In this document: positions 1 to 9,487 of the stretch, piece after piece
How the letters are laid out: each line of letters opens with the position of its first letter
Position numbering within the stretch: position 1 is the first letter of the stretch
From: Diplonema japonicum
Lineage: Eukaryota > Euglenozoa > Diplonemea > Diplonemida > Diplonemidae
Length of the DNA stretch: 64,000 bases
Reading direction: 5' to 3'
Assembly (NCBI GenBank): GCA_964019335.1
Contig: OZ025727.1
Location: 246,001 to 310,000, forward strand
The notes under the pieces: model-generated
What the model was told of the DNA's origin: nothing
What the model saw: the letters and a program-made list of their open reading frames with translations, nothing else
Databases searched by the model: none
Position numbers and translations under genes: made by a program

Positions 1-2449
1 CCATCACGGTGACATCAGCGGTGTACAGACTTTGGGCATGCACGCGACTGGCAGACATCCTTCTCTGGCAGGAGAAGTGGGTACACGACAAGCAGTACGG
101 ATTCCGCACAGGCTTCGGGACAGAGGACGCGCTGATGGACCTCGCCCTGGACATCGAGGAATCTCTACTCGAAGGGAAACCGCTGGTCGGGGTGGCACTT
201 GACTTTGCGAAGTGTTTCGACAGCGTACCGCAGCAACTAGTGATGGAGCTGGTGGAGGACAAGGGCATGGAGACGGGCATTCTAAGGGCGCTGAAGGGGA
301 TGTACGCGGGCATGCGGAGACGTTTCAGGTACGCCACGGGCGTTGGAGAGGAGTTCCACACGACAAATGGAATCCTACAAGGGTGCCCCATATCTGTGGT
401 ACTCATCAACGCGTTACTGGCAGTGCTGATGAAACAGGTAGAGGACGGCACGGGGGTCCGCTCGTTGTCGTACGCTGACGACGCGTACCTTCTGGCACAA
501 CTCGCGGCAGCGCTGCAGAAGGGGGTGGAGGCGGTGGAGGACTTCTGCAAAATGGTTGGCATGAAGCTAAACGTAAAGAAAACCAAAACCTTTACGACAG
601 GCGCCAAGGCACCGGAAGTGAAGGTGGACGGTGAAGTGCTGCAGGCAGTGCGGACAGTGGAGGTGCTGGGAGCCAAGCTGCGTACGGACGGCTAGCAGCA
701 ATACAACAACGACAGGGCCAAGGAAGCGATGAAGACGTTGAGCAGGCTGGGGGCGACCCCGCTGTCCTTCCAGCAGAAGGCGCGGATCATCAGCTCCACA
801 CTGCTGCCAAGCTGCCTGTACGACGCCCCCTTCTCACCGCCAAGGACGGGGATGATGGAACTCCTGGTGATGGAGACGACGTACACGCTGTGGGGCCAGA
901 GGTATCGCACGCGGAGCCCCGGCGCAGTGCTCTCCGTGACACTACCAGGCACACACACCACCCGAAGATGACAGCAGCCTACAAAGCACTGATGCTCATG
1001 TACAGGGCATGCAGGAAGGACGACCAGCTGTGGGCACGCTGCAACGACATCGCAAAGCTGTACCGGGAAGGGAAGAAGGCGCTGGGCCTGGTGGGAAACC
1101 TGAAGCAGAGGTGGCTACCCATGGTGCAAGCAACCTGAGACCAGCTGAAGGACACCATGGCCATGGAGAAGGAGCGGTTCCGACACTACATCAGAGACAA
1201 GCTCAGGCGTGGTGAAGCGGAGGCCATCATGGGAAAACGGAGCACCATGAAAGGAATGGCGACGGCAGCCGCTGTCAAGACAAACGAGCTATGGGGGAAG
1301 CTGGCGTCGTCGGACCCCATCGCAGCAAGGAACCTACGCAGGGTGATCACAGGCGCGGTTTTCTACATCCACCCACGGACGCAGTGGCACACATCCCACC
1401 GACGGAGGAGGAGGTGGACGAAGAAGATTCCCGAGACGACTCAGAAGACGAAGAAGAAAGAGAGGCGGGTGGAGAAGGGGAAGTCGCGGAGCTGGAGCGC
1501 ATGCTGCTGGCGGAGCAGAGGCAGCAGGACAAACCCGCAACGGCACGCTGCGACGTATGCGGTCAGATGCAACAGGTATCCAACATCCTGGAGCATGCAC
1601 TGTGGGAGTGCGAACTGGCTGTGGAAGTACGACAACGGGAGGCACATGCAGGCACGACACGAGCAGGCCTAGAACCATGCATGAGGCTCCATGGCATCCT
1701 CCCGAGGGAAGCGACCAAGGAGGACAAGGACAGGCTCGAGAAGACCCAGCGTTACCTGCTGGCTGTGGTGGGGGAACGCGACGCAGCCTTGCAGGCAAAG
1801 AGGCAGCAGATCTACCGGACACACCAATGGCTGGAGATCACGGAGGGGGAGGCACACCCAGCACCAACAGAGGAGGAGTTCGCGAGGCTGCAGACCGGCA
1901 ACACCCTGAAGGAGTACACGAAACCGGTGCTGAAATGGCTCAAGCAGCTGCGCTGGTATGGAGGGAACAGAAGCACGGCAGTGTCGACGGTGGAGCTGGC
2001 GCTGGATTTCGAAAACGTGACCCCGAAATCCCTTGGAGGGAAGCTAGGGGAGTTGGCAGAGGTGCGACAGAAGGCCAGGAGACTGCACACGGTGATGAAG
2101 AAGGTGTGGAACACATGGGAACTAGGGAGACTGCAGAAGAAGGTGAAAGGAAGGAGGGCCTTCCCTGCTGAACCATGCAAGAGAGTACATACGCTGCGAT
2201 CAATCGGAGGGACGAAGGCGGTGATCGGGTGGAGTAGAAGAGCAATCTTTGCATCAACGAAGACCAAGTACGACCTGGAGGAGCTGGGGAAGCAATGGGC
2301 AAAGGAAAGAAGGGAAAAAGTAGCCAAGCTGGGGAGGAGGCCGGTACGACCACCGAAGAAGGAGAAACCGCTGCTGAAGGGGGATAGGTGCAGGTAGAGC
2401 ATGAGAACAAGGGGGCGTCTCACAAAGACTTCCTTTAACTCATATATAT
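1..2449 (+). mobile_element. Non-LTR retrotransposon, family A copy 1 (5' end outside window)
   Basis: The reverse transcriptase is followed by a long C-terminal region with a C-x2-C-x11-H-x4-C zinc finger. The coding part ends at 2397. A short 3' tail follows, running from GAGCATGAGAACAAGG through CTTCCTTTAACTCATATA into a T-rich run. The same 3' end recurs at 40757-41065, which defines the family and its 3' boundary. No LTRs are visible. The element lies about 100 bases upstream of the membrane-protein gene at 2553, so it forms or borders that gene's 5' flank. The clade is not assigned; the long post-RT region with a CCHC-type finger is typical of LINE-like elements. Confidence 0.85.
3..2397 (+). 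pseudogene. Reverse transcriptase ORF of family A LINE, disrupted
   Basis: This would copy element RNA into DNA at the target site. Visible RT motifs are QYGFRTG, the catalytic-Asp block GVALDFAKCFDSVP (about 190-235), the NGILQGCP block (367-395) and the YADDAYLLA active-site box (469-500). The frame is broken at least four times: an in-frame TAG at 693-695, a shift near 950-960, a TGA at 1136-1138 and a shift near 1290. After the last shift it stays open to 2397. That part holds an acidic stretch, the finger CDVCGQ...H-x4-C (about 1549-1610), the segment VSTVELALDFE (about 1980) and a basic end KPLLKGDRCR. The 5' end is outside the window. It is non-functional as read unless the breaks are sequencing errors. 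Confidence 0.85.
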
Positions 2450-2552
2450 TTTTTTTTCTTTTTTCTTCATTCTAAAAAAATTGAACTTCCCTCAGGTTTT
2501 TTTTTTTTTCTTTTTCAAAAAAAAAAAAAAAAAAAAAAAAAAAGGGAAACAT
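2440..2552 (+). promoter_or_regulatory. T-rich then 27-nt A-tract leader upstream of 2553
   Basis: A T-rich stretch is followed by 27 consecutive A residues (2517-2543), then GGGAAACAT and the ATG. A-tracts of 23-42 nt stand in the same place before 17325, 24064 and 60218. A pyrimidine tract plus A-rich leader could be a trans-splice acceptor region with a 5' UTR, or a nucleosome-depleted promoter. The sequence alone does not decide. Confidence 0.35.
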
Positions 2553-3875
2553 ATGGCATCCTACGACGTCGACTGCAACCCCACCACAACCTGTATCCTA
2601 CCGCAAGAAGCTCCGATTATGGGAATCCCTGTAAAAGTCCCCCAACCCGACCAAGCAGCAACCTGTGAAGCATGGGAAACAACAGACAGAAAATGCCGAA
2701 CATCCTTAACGTTAACAATCATGAGCTACTTCTGCATGTGGAGCGGTGTACTGCTGATAACAACGGGCTATAAAAAAAACGCAGGGACGGTGATGTACAT
2801 CGCAGGAGCACACGGCTTCGTCTTCGCAAAAGCCAGCCTCGCAATGAACTACGTACCCCACGAATCACACAGCCCTTTAAAATACTTCATGGCGATGGTG
2901 ACAACGATTCTGGGTGTGGTGGGGATGGCCACTGCAACAACGGAATGGTCGTACAGTTTGATTGTATTCGTCTGTTCGCAGACGTGGCTGATGTACGTAG
3001 TTGCGCTGCGAACGATTGCAGTTTTCTCGACCCCTCCAAGACGTGAAAAACCAAACCCGACTTTCTTCACATGTTACTGCGGTCTGACGCTGATGACTAT
3101 CGGGTACTGCGGGCTATGGACAAGCCTTTTTTTCGCACTTGCAGAAGTGAACCGTTTCGCACTAACATTGTCCGTCGTAAGCTCTCTTATAGGGGCTGTT
3201 GGAACAGCCTGCATGGTCTTCACATCCAACACGCACCACACCATCGTCAACACCGTTATGCTGTTCAACTCCGTTGCAGGTATTATATTAATATCTGTAT
3301 ACACCCCGCTTCTGTTCGTGACCGGTTATGTGAAACCGTGGGAAGTGTTGGGGCAGTGCTTTCTTGTAATGGAATGCACCACGGTCCTGTGTATGGGATT
3401 TGTGGTTACAATGGTGAACCGGGCTGGGAGGCGGTATCCCCCGGTGAGGTTTCTCGCTGGGGTCGTTGTTGGTGTTGTTATGCTTGTGGTTGGCGCTGCG
3501 ATTGTGTTTGTTTCTTTAAACACTGTTTTCCGTTCTTTACCTGGATGGCAGCTTGCGGTTTGCGGTATTTGTCTCTTTTGTGGTGGGTGCGGGTCGTTGC
3601 TCGTCACTGTGTGCCCGGATGATAGCAAGATTGTGACGGTGTTGGCTGGTGTTGTAGTTGTCATGTTGGTTGCTTTCACCTTCGCTTTCCTGTATCAGGT
3701 TTTCGACACAGAGTGCAACGGTCCTTTTTGGCTTTGTGTTCTGATTGTGTTTTACGATGCTGTGGTCTTGGGTGCTGTGTTCCTCGTTACCACTGTTGCC
3801 CGGGGGGCTGGGAGAAGTAGCCTGGTTCCCTCTCATGTGGGTGTGGTGGTTTTTGAACCACAGGAACAGGCATGA
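2553..3875 (+). CDS. Polytopic membrane protein with threefold 4-TM repeat, paralogue 1
   Basis: 440 residues with about 12 hydrophobic segments: near 53-71, 80-98, 111-129, 133-152, 174-195, 203-224, 234-257, 268-287, 299-320, 333-352, 362-383 and 391-414. They group into three 4-TM units (about 50-160, 170-290, 298-418), each opening with a Tyr/Trp-rich helix and a following small-residue helix: SYFCMWSGVLL in unit 1, GYCGLWTSLFF in unit 2, weaker in unit 3. The N-terminal 50 residues are hydrophilic, with an MGIP motif shared with the paralogue at 5380. ATG 2553 is chosen because the frame upstream reads only through the T and A tracts. I recognise no transporter family signature, so a transport or channel role is only a guess from topology. 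Confidence 0.85.
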   Translation: MASYDVDCNPTTTCILPQEAPIMGIPVKVPQPDQAATCEAWETTDRKCRTSLTLTIMSYFCMWSGVLLITTGYKKNAGTVMYIAGAHGFVFAKASLAMNYVPHESHSPLKYFMAMVTTILGVVGMATATTEWSYSLIVFVCSQTWLMYVVALRTIAVFSTPPRREKPNPTFFTCYCGLTLMTIGYCGLWTSLFFALAEVNRFALTLSVVSSLIGAVGTACMVFTSNTHHTIVNTVMLFNSVAGIILISVYTPLLFVTGYVKPWEVLGQCFLVMECTTVLCMGFVVTMVNRAGRRYPPVRFLAGVVVGVVMLVVGAAIVFVSLNTVFRSLPGWQLAVCGICLFCGGCGSLLVTVCPDDSKIVTVLAGVVVVMLVAFTFAFLYQVFDTECNGPFWLCVLIVFYDAVVLGAVFLVTTVARGAGRSSLVPSHVGVVVFEPQEQA

Positions 3876-3884
3876 TCGAAAGGG

Positions 3885-3926
<42 letters not shown>

Positions 3927-4437
3927 AACTTTAAAGAAGGGCGTTACTGGCGGGTCTTCTTCTCTCTATTTTTTTTTTTTTTTTTTTTTTTTTTGCTTTC
4001 TTCTAGGGGCCTGCGGCTCTCGCGCGGAGTTTGCATTTTGATGTCCCCCCCCCGGATTTAAGTTGAAAAAAAAAAGTAATTTTTTTTTTTTTGCTTTTTC
4101 TCGTTGAGAAAATCTAAAAAAAGAGAGAGAAAAAAATACATTTTTTTCTGTTTTGTCTTCCTTCCCCCTTTTAAAAGAGCTTTTTTTTCAAACTTGTTTT
4201 TTTGTTTACTTGCATACCGGTTTCTTCTTTTTTTTAATTGTAATTCTTGAACCCGAAGCCTAGAAGGTGCGGGCCCTGAACACGCAAAATCAGGGCTTCG
4301 AGTTAAAGTTTTATTTTTTTTAAAAGTTTTATGTCCTCTTGTATGCAAATAAGAAAAAAATATAGCAAGACTTCCTAAAAAGAAATCTTGTGTCACATCT
4401 TTTTTTTTTTTTCCTTTTTTTTTCTTGGTTACCTCTC
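3876..4437. other. Intergenic, homopolymer-rich
   Basis: An A-run of about 40 nt begins directly after the stop of the 2553 gene (3885-3924). Long T-runs follow (3968-3993, 4081-4092, 4400-4412) and a short C-run near 4045. The run of A right at the stop could be the polyadenylation region or a templated A-tract. No coding potential is seen. Confidence 0.5.
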
Positions 4438-4884
4438 TTGGTTACCCGGGACTGTTGAGTTGCGCACCACTCATCCGCGCTCCAGTGAGGCTCACGCCAA
4501 CACCTTCGCGGCGCGGATCACGCACTCCTACGCATGCCACGGCTTTTCAATACCGGAGCACGGCCGACTATGGGTGGATCGCTTGAGCATCATCCATTTT
4601 CGGGACCGGTTCATTCGGCAGGTGAGTTGTTGCACACTCATTATCGGATGCCGACTTCCATGGCCACCGTCCTGCTGTCTAGATGAACCGACACCCTTTG
4701 TGGGATCTGATGAGCGACCACTCGGACACCTTAAGTCAGCTCTCGGTTCATCCCGCGTCGCCAGTCCTGCTTACCAGAAGTGGCCCACTTGGAACCAGGA
4801 TTCTACGTCAGGGTACAATTAAGATACCCCGAGTTCACGCGGAACACAGAAGAAGCTACAATTCGCCCCCTGTAATCAAGTAGA
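4438..4884 (+). repeat. Dispersed repeat SDR-1, copy interrupted by rRNA sequence
   Basis: The left end (4438-4450, TTGGTTACCCGGG) and right end (4839-4884, including CAGAAGAAGCTAC and CCCCTGTAATCAAGTAGA) match the inner and 3' parts of SDR-1 at 22561 and 56304. In those copies the two matching blocks are only about 60 bases apart. Here about 390 bases, mostly LSU rRNA-like, lie between them. The 5' half of SDR-1 is missing. Confidence 0.6.
4452..4812 (-). rRNA. LSU (28S-type) rRNA fragment, antisense, partial
   Basis: Read on the minus strand, this contains a run of strongly conserved eukaryotic LSU elements in the correct order: GGTAAGCAGGACTGGCG, GCGGGATGAACCG, CGCTCATCAGATCCCA, GACAGCAGGACGGTGGCCAT, GGAAGTCGGCATCCG, GTGCAACAACTCACCTGCC, CCCGAAAATGGATGATGCTC and GGCGTGAGCC. 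Known 28S sequences have near-identical blocks (for example GTGTGTAACAACTCACCTGCC) in the middle of the molecule. Only about 360 bases are present, so this is a fragment, not a working gene, unless the organism has fragmented rRNA. It lies on the strand opposite to all protein genes. Confidence 0.85.
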
Positions 4885-5379
4885 TAGTTCATTCTTCGTT
4901 GCACACTTAACGCCACTTAGTGTCGCAATCAAAACCCCATTTCTTTTTCTTCTTCTCCCTTACTGCCCTATCTTTTCTCCATTTCTTTCCTCTTACTCAC
5001 TATACCGCTATTTTTCTTTTCTTCCTATATTACCCCCCCCCCCCCCCCCCCTTCAATTTACTTCATTCACTCCAGAAAATCCTAATTTCCTCTACACGTA
5101 TTCCAGCTGATTGTCGGTGGCTCACTGACCTGGTAAAAAGTGTCAAAATGTAACTAGTAGCCCTGCTACTTTTCAGATATGACCATGCAACCACGATTTT
5201 CTTCTTTTTTTTTTTTTTTTTTTTTCTTTCATACTTATTATACTTGAATGAAGTAAAATTTACTATTGAGGGCCCAAGTTAATTTTTTTTTTTTTTTTTT
5301 TTTTTCCCCCCCAATAAAAGAACAATCACTCACAAAAGGAACCCGGCCTTGGCCTACAGGGTGCTGCCAAGCCCTGATT
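4885..5379. other. Intergenic with C- and T-runs
   Basis: Contains a run of about 20 C (5031-5051), T-runs at 5207-5225 and 5283-5305, and a short C-run just after. The ATG of the next gene follows a GC-balanced leader of about 60 bases. No gene is visible. Confidence 0.5.
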
Positions 5380-6825
5380 ATGCCTAGCGAAATCGACATA
5401 GAAGATGGGGACTGCTGGGTACCACCCGAGCAGCCCACAGGCGCGCCTGTCATGGGCATACCAGAAGAAAAACTAGTGTCGATCCAACGTGCCCCGTGGG
5501 CCTCCCGAACATCAATCATGATCGCACTGACCGGCTACATTACACTCTGGTGCGGGGTTCTGTTATCAGTAACAGAAGTGAAAGAAGATATCGGTACCAC
5601 TTTAATAATGCTCGGGGCGCATCTTTTCGTTCTCGGTTCGGCGTGTCTTGCGGTGAATTACCACCACGAAGCGGTGTACACACCCTTAGCATACCTCACG
5701 GCCACTATCACTCTCGGAGCTTCAATATCATCTGCGGTACTATTGAGCGACAGATGGGACATATGTTTAATCGTAGGCGCCGACTGCATGGCGTGGATAG
5801 GCTTTGTGATCCTTCGGCGAACAGCTGCTGTCGCACAACTGCCCCCTGCGTACCAACCAGTCACGGAACCAAGATATTGTATGTGTAAGTCTGGGATTAT
5901 AAGCGTGACGTTTGGTTATGTATTGTGCTGGGCAGCTCTTTTTGCGTCGCTTGCTGGGCAGCCCAGCGCGGCAACGGGTGTTGGAATGCTGGGTGTCGCG
6001 CTTGGAGGAACCGGTGCCGCATGTCTTCTCTTCATCCGTACCCCTTTAAACAAACACGTCAACTGGGCAGCACTGTCCCTTGGAATTCTCGGAACCGTTC
6101 TTATCACGATGTTCTGCTCGCTGTACTACTTCGCCGACGTGTCTTCCGCTGATGATCTCACCCCATGGGCACTTTCTGTTGAAGTCGGGACGGGGCTTCC
6201 AATGACCGTTGTTCTTTTACTGGTTAACAGAACAGGGAAGGTGTATAAAGCAAGCTCCTTCCCTGCGGGTTTGGTAGTGTCCGTTTTAGGCGTTGTTGCG
6301 GGGTATTCTCTGTTATGGGCGGCTCTCTTTTCCCTGGTTAAGGACGGCCTTCCGGGCGATGTTCTTTTTGTAACAGGGCTTTCCAGTAGTATAGCAGGAT
6401 GGGGTTCTTTGTCTGTAATCATTACGCTGTATGACAGGCTTGTCGTTTCTGTTTTGCAGGTCACGTTGGGTGGCATATTGCTGTGTTGTACTCCTTTGTA
6501 CATATATCTGACGCTGTTGAACAATGTGGATAATTTTGTTGGGTTGATGTTTCTTTACGCGTGTTTCACATGTGGTGTAGCCTTCGCTGTGTTTGGGACA
6601 CGAGTTCTTACAAAACGTGAAGCCGACGATACCGGTGGAGCAAATGATGAGAACCTCCTCTTAAGCAACACTGTTCCACAGGTTGGTGTTGTTATCGTAC
6701 CTGCTGTATCATCCCGATCTGCGGAGGAAGAAGAATTCGGGTCCTCGATGCCTGAGGTTTACCAGCAGCAGCGGGATGGGGTCGAGGCGCCTTTGATGAG
6801 ATCTTACTTCACCACATACAGCTGA
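5380..6825 (+). CDS. Polytopic membrane protein with threefold 4-TM repeat, paralogue 2
   Basis: 481 residues, clearly paralogous to the product of 2553: same hydrophilic N-terminus with an MGIP motif, same number and spacing of hydrophobic segments, and a three-unit layout that is clearer here. Each unit begins with a similar helix (GYITLWCGVLL, GYVLCWAALFA, GYSLLWAALFS), followed by a loop and a Gly/Ala-rich helix ending in an ACLA/GAACL/GWGSL-type patch. A hydrophilic C-terminal tail of about 65 residues is richer in Glu, Ser and Gln than in paralogue 1. ATG 5380 is preferred; the frame extends upstream only through a poly-Phe stretch encoded by a T-run. The two genes are in direct orientation, about 1.5 kb apart, and probably arose by tandem duplication. 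Function unknown. Confidence 0.85.
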   Translation: MPSEIDIEDGDCWVPPEQPTGAPVMGIPEEKLVSIQRAPWASRTSIMIALTGYITLWCGVLLSVTEVKEDIGTTLIMLGAHLFVLGSACLAVNYHHEAVYTPLAYLTATITLGASISSAVLLSDRWDICLIVGADCMAWIGFVILRRTAAVAQLPPAYQPVTEPRYCMCKSGIISVTFGYVLCWAALFASLAGQPSAATGVGMLGVALGGTGAACLLFIRTPLNKHVNWAALSLGILGTVLITMFCSLYYFADVSSADDLTPWALSVEVGTGLPMTVVLLLVNRTGKVYKASSFPAGLVVSVLGVVAGYSLLWAALFSLVKDGLPGDVLFVTGLSSSIAGWGSLSVIITLYDRLVVSVLQVTLGGILLCCTPLYIYLTLLNNVDNFVGLMFLYACFTCGVAFAVFGTRVLTKREADDTGGANDENLLLSNTVPQVGVVIVPAVSSRSAEEEEFGSSMPEVYQQQRDGVEAPLMRSYFTTYS

Positions 6826-7818
6826 AGCCTATATATATATATTTTATTTTATTTTATTTACCCCCCTCTCATTTTTTTTTTTGTTTTTTTGTGACAAAAG
6901 AAAAACCGGGCTTTTTTCTTGCTTTGAACAAGACAAGCGGCTTTTATCCTACATCTACAGAGGTTAAATCCCCCCCCCCGGGCCGTGTGCAAACAATCAA
7001 TCCAACTTTTCTTTAAATTTGTTTTTAACAATATTATTGTTCGAGGACTAAAAAAAAACAAGTTGATAACAGCGTAATGAGCTATTTTACATTAGGTAGA
7101 ATTTTCCGCTCGCGCACAAACAATTGAAGCGCCGAACTAGCTTTTTTTTTTTTTTTTTTGTAGAAACCCGCGCGGTAGCTGCACTCACTCTGGTGAATTC
7201 ACCCGTAATAGAAATTCTTGTCAGAAAAGGGGGAGGGGGGAAAGAAAGGTCTTCGAATGGAGAAAGTATATATTTCCTTCTTCTTTTTTCCCCCCCCTCT
7301 TCTTTTCCCCCTTATTCTGCTTTTTTTTTTTTCCTGTCTCTTCGAACCTTCTTAGCTCGAGAGGAAGCGCAAAAAAAAAAAAATCTTTAAAAAGAAAAGA
7401 GATTTACTGCAGAAGATCATGTTTATTGGGAGGGAGGGGCGCGAGACTAAATTTAAATGGCAAAAGAAAAAAAAAGGAATAAAAAAAATAACAAAAAGAA
7501 CACAAAATAAAAATGAAGAAAAAAAAAAAAATAAGGCGAGCGCTTCCATCCCTCCCTCATTTCTGTTTCACTCTGTTCACCCTCGATCTACCTTCTACGA
7601 ACACAAAAAAAAAGAACACGGGGAGGGAAAGGAAAAAAAAAAAAAAAAAAGAGAGAGGCAAGTGGGTGGAGGGGGGGGGAGGTAATACTGATGCAAATAT
7701 AATGTCTCTCGTCTTCGTGTCCCCTCTCCCCCCTTTATGGTCATCGTTCGTTTTCATATAGTCTTTTTCTACCATTTGTTATCCTTTCAAAAAATTCGTA
7801 CAGAAAAAAAAAAAGAAA
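6826..7818. other. Intergenic, homopolymer-rich
   Basis: Contains an ATATAT/ATTTT microsatellite directly after the stop (6830-6860), several T-runs (7141-7159, 7321-7332), A-runs (7371-7382, 7632-7650) and purine-rich stretches. CGCGCACAAACAATTGAAGC near 7111 resembles a motif near 58712 that lies among tandem repeats. No ORF with protein-like composition is seen. Confidence 0.5.
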
Positions 7819-9009
7819 ATGTTGCTGCTTGCCATGTGTTGTTGCGCTGGTGTTGTCCACCCTGCACCGATACCACCTTTGCTAACAGGTGATATTAGCA
7901 CAGTAATAGTGTATGGTGTGTCCACCACCAACAGCAAGGGAAAGGCAGTATATGACCGTGTTAATCAAAGGCAGGCCAAGCTGACCTATGGCGGCGCAGG
8001 GTTTAAGGTGCCCGCATCTTGGGAGGGAACCCCGAAAGAGATCTTAGAGAAGTCGTTCTACTTTTTCGGCCCGGACATGTTCCTGCAGCTTAACTCCCTA
8101 AATTATCCCCAGCCACCGCAGAAGGCCTTCCCTGATGCATTCGAATGGGTCCCCGCAACCTCCTTCGTCAGGAACACCACCATCGACAACATCGCAGTGC
8201 AGGAGTACTTCCTCAACGCCTCGTCGGGGACTTTCTACTACTACAGTACCCCCGATGGTGTTCCTGTCAGAACGGCAATGACCCTTCCACTTCCTGGTCT
8301 CCCTGGGGCCCCTGTTATCCCCATCTTCATCCAAGACACGTACAGCAACGTCAGCTACACAGTGGACCCCACAGTCTTCACTTCATTCAACAGAACGGCA
8401 GCCCTGGACCCTCCTGTGTGCGCTGGACCGAGCAACCCCCCACCCGTCACCCTTGACATGTACATCTTCCACCCGCGTGACAACGTCACCATCAGCAACC
8501 AGGACACTGCCGATATCATGGGGGACACGAACTTCGTGTGTCTGGATGCCCTGTCGAACCACACGGCTCAGGACCACTACGATGTGGCATCGTGGTACAA
8601 GGTGGAGGTTCTTCCTGTTTGGGGTCAGTACCAGCTGTGCAATGGGTACCCTGGGCAGTGCATGGGGTCGAACACACACCTTGTCGGAAGGGAGCTTGCC
8701 TTCGGCGTGACACAGTTTGGGGGACAGTGCAACGAGGAGGATGCCAATGAAGTTGGTGTGTGGTGGTCGATGCCTGCTGATGGGGAGTGCAAGGAGGGAC
8801 AGGTTCCTTCTGAGGGAGTGTGCTCGTGGAGGGTGGTTCGCAGGGTGAAGACGATCGATGCTGTGAAGTGCCTGTTTGGGGAGCTGGGGATGCTTGACTC
8901 GTGCAGGAAGGAGCAAAGGCCTCCCTACCCAGTGACCAGCGATATGTACAGGCGGGCCTTCACAGAGGACAGCGTGGCGCAGAGGGGCTGCCCTCCCATC
9001 AACCCGTAG
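7819..9009 (+). CDS. F2 family secreted Cys-rich protein, copy a
   Basis: 396 residues. A short hydrophobic signal peptide (MLLLAMCCCAGVVH) is followed by a variable region (about 17-95) holding an SWEGTPK motif. Then comes a conserved block FVRNTT...NNIAVQEYF and, from about 175, a C-terminal half nearly identical to the other four copies. That half has about ten conserved Cys (for example in PPVCAGPSN, QLCNGYPGQCMG, GGQCNEED, GECKEG, GVCSWR, KCLF, DSCRKE, RGCPP) and several N-X-S/T sequons. No TM segment or lipid-anchor signal is visible after the signal peptide, so secretion or protein-protein tethering is likely. The family is not recognised. It lies 480 bases upstream of F1a. ATG follows an A-rich leader. 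Confidence 0.9.
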   Translation: MLLLAMCCCAGVVHPAPIPPLLTGDISTVIVYGVSTTNSKGKAVYDRVNQRQAKLTYGGAGFKVPASWEGTPKEILEKSFYFFGPDMFLQLNSLNYPQPPQKAFPDAFEWVPATSFVRNTTIDNIAVQEYFLNASSGTFYYYSTPDGVPVRTAMTLPLPGLPGAPVIPIFIQDTYSNVSYTVDPTVFTSFNRTAALDPPVCAGPSNPPPVTLDMYIFHPRDNVTISNQDTADIMGDTNFVCLDALSNHTAQDHYDVASWYKVEVLPVWGQYQLCNGYPGQCMGSNTHLVGRELAFGVTQFGGQCNEEDANEVGVWWSMPADGECKEGQVPSEGVCSWRVVRRVKTIDAVKCLFGELGMLDSCRKEQRPPYPVTSDMYRRAFTEDSVAQRGCPPINP

Positions 9010-9487
9010 GACGCGAAAAATGTTTTTTTGTGTGGTAGCTCTCTTCTTGGTCTTTATTTCTTTGAATTCTGAAAAAAAGAAATAAAGGTCTGAATACTTT
9101 TCCTTTCCTTCTATCCGGCAAACGCTTTTACATACAAAGATTTTTCTTTTAGTAGCATCTTAAGTAAAGCATGCATACGTGTTTTCCCTCCTTTGTGGAA
9201 TTGCGTTTGTTTTTCATTAATGTTTCGACTTCATCCTCAGGGACGCCCATTACTATCTTACTCTGTTTCCCCCTATTTTCCGTTCCTCTCCTCTGTTCTG
9301 TTCGCTCTGTGAGCATGACGAGGATCATCTTTGAATTCGGGTGGAGCAGGAGACCACCGAAGAAGGAAACCCGCTGGTGCTTATATTGTTATGAATGTTT
9401 GCTGCCCTTCATTCTGTTTCGCTCCGCAGCAGTTGGTCGGGTAAGGATTGTATCAAATAGGTCCCCCCCCCCCCCCCCCCCCCCCAT
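9010..9487. other. Intergenic between F2a and F1a; LINE A scrap and C-run leader
   Basis: About 25 bases near 9352-9376 (GACCACCGAAGAAGGA, then a diverged AACCGCTG) match the 3' coding end of LINE A at 2347-2373, a possible relic. A run of about 22 C (9464-9485) abuts the F1a start ATATG. A C-run in the same place precedes F1d at 50887-50903, so the run belongs to the duplicated 5' flank. Confidence 0.45.

Noticed and set aside
2481-2552. N-terminal extension of the 2553 gene from ATG 2481
   Set aside because: It encodes only poly-Phe and poly-Lys from T and A tracts.
4388-4883. Plus-strand ORFs across 4388-4883
   Set aside because: The DNA is LSU rRNA read backwards plus repeat SDR-1, so the open frames are accidental.
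8098-9000. Long minus-strand and alternative-frame ORFs over F2 genes
   Set aside because: They recur at the same place in every F2 copy, have Arg/Pro/His-rich shadow composition and lack any motif; they follow from the GC-rich codon use of the real gene.
9440-9487. Spliceosomal intron ending just before F1a (GTAAGG near 9440)
   Set aside because: There is a 5' splice-like word but no acceptable branch/acceptor before the ATG, and the C-run reaches the start codon.
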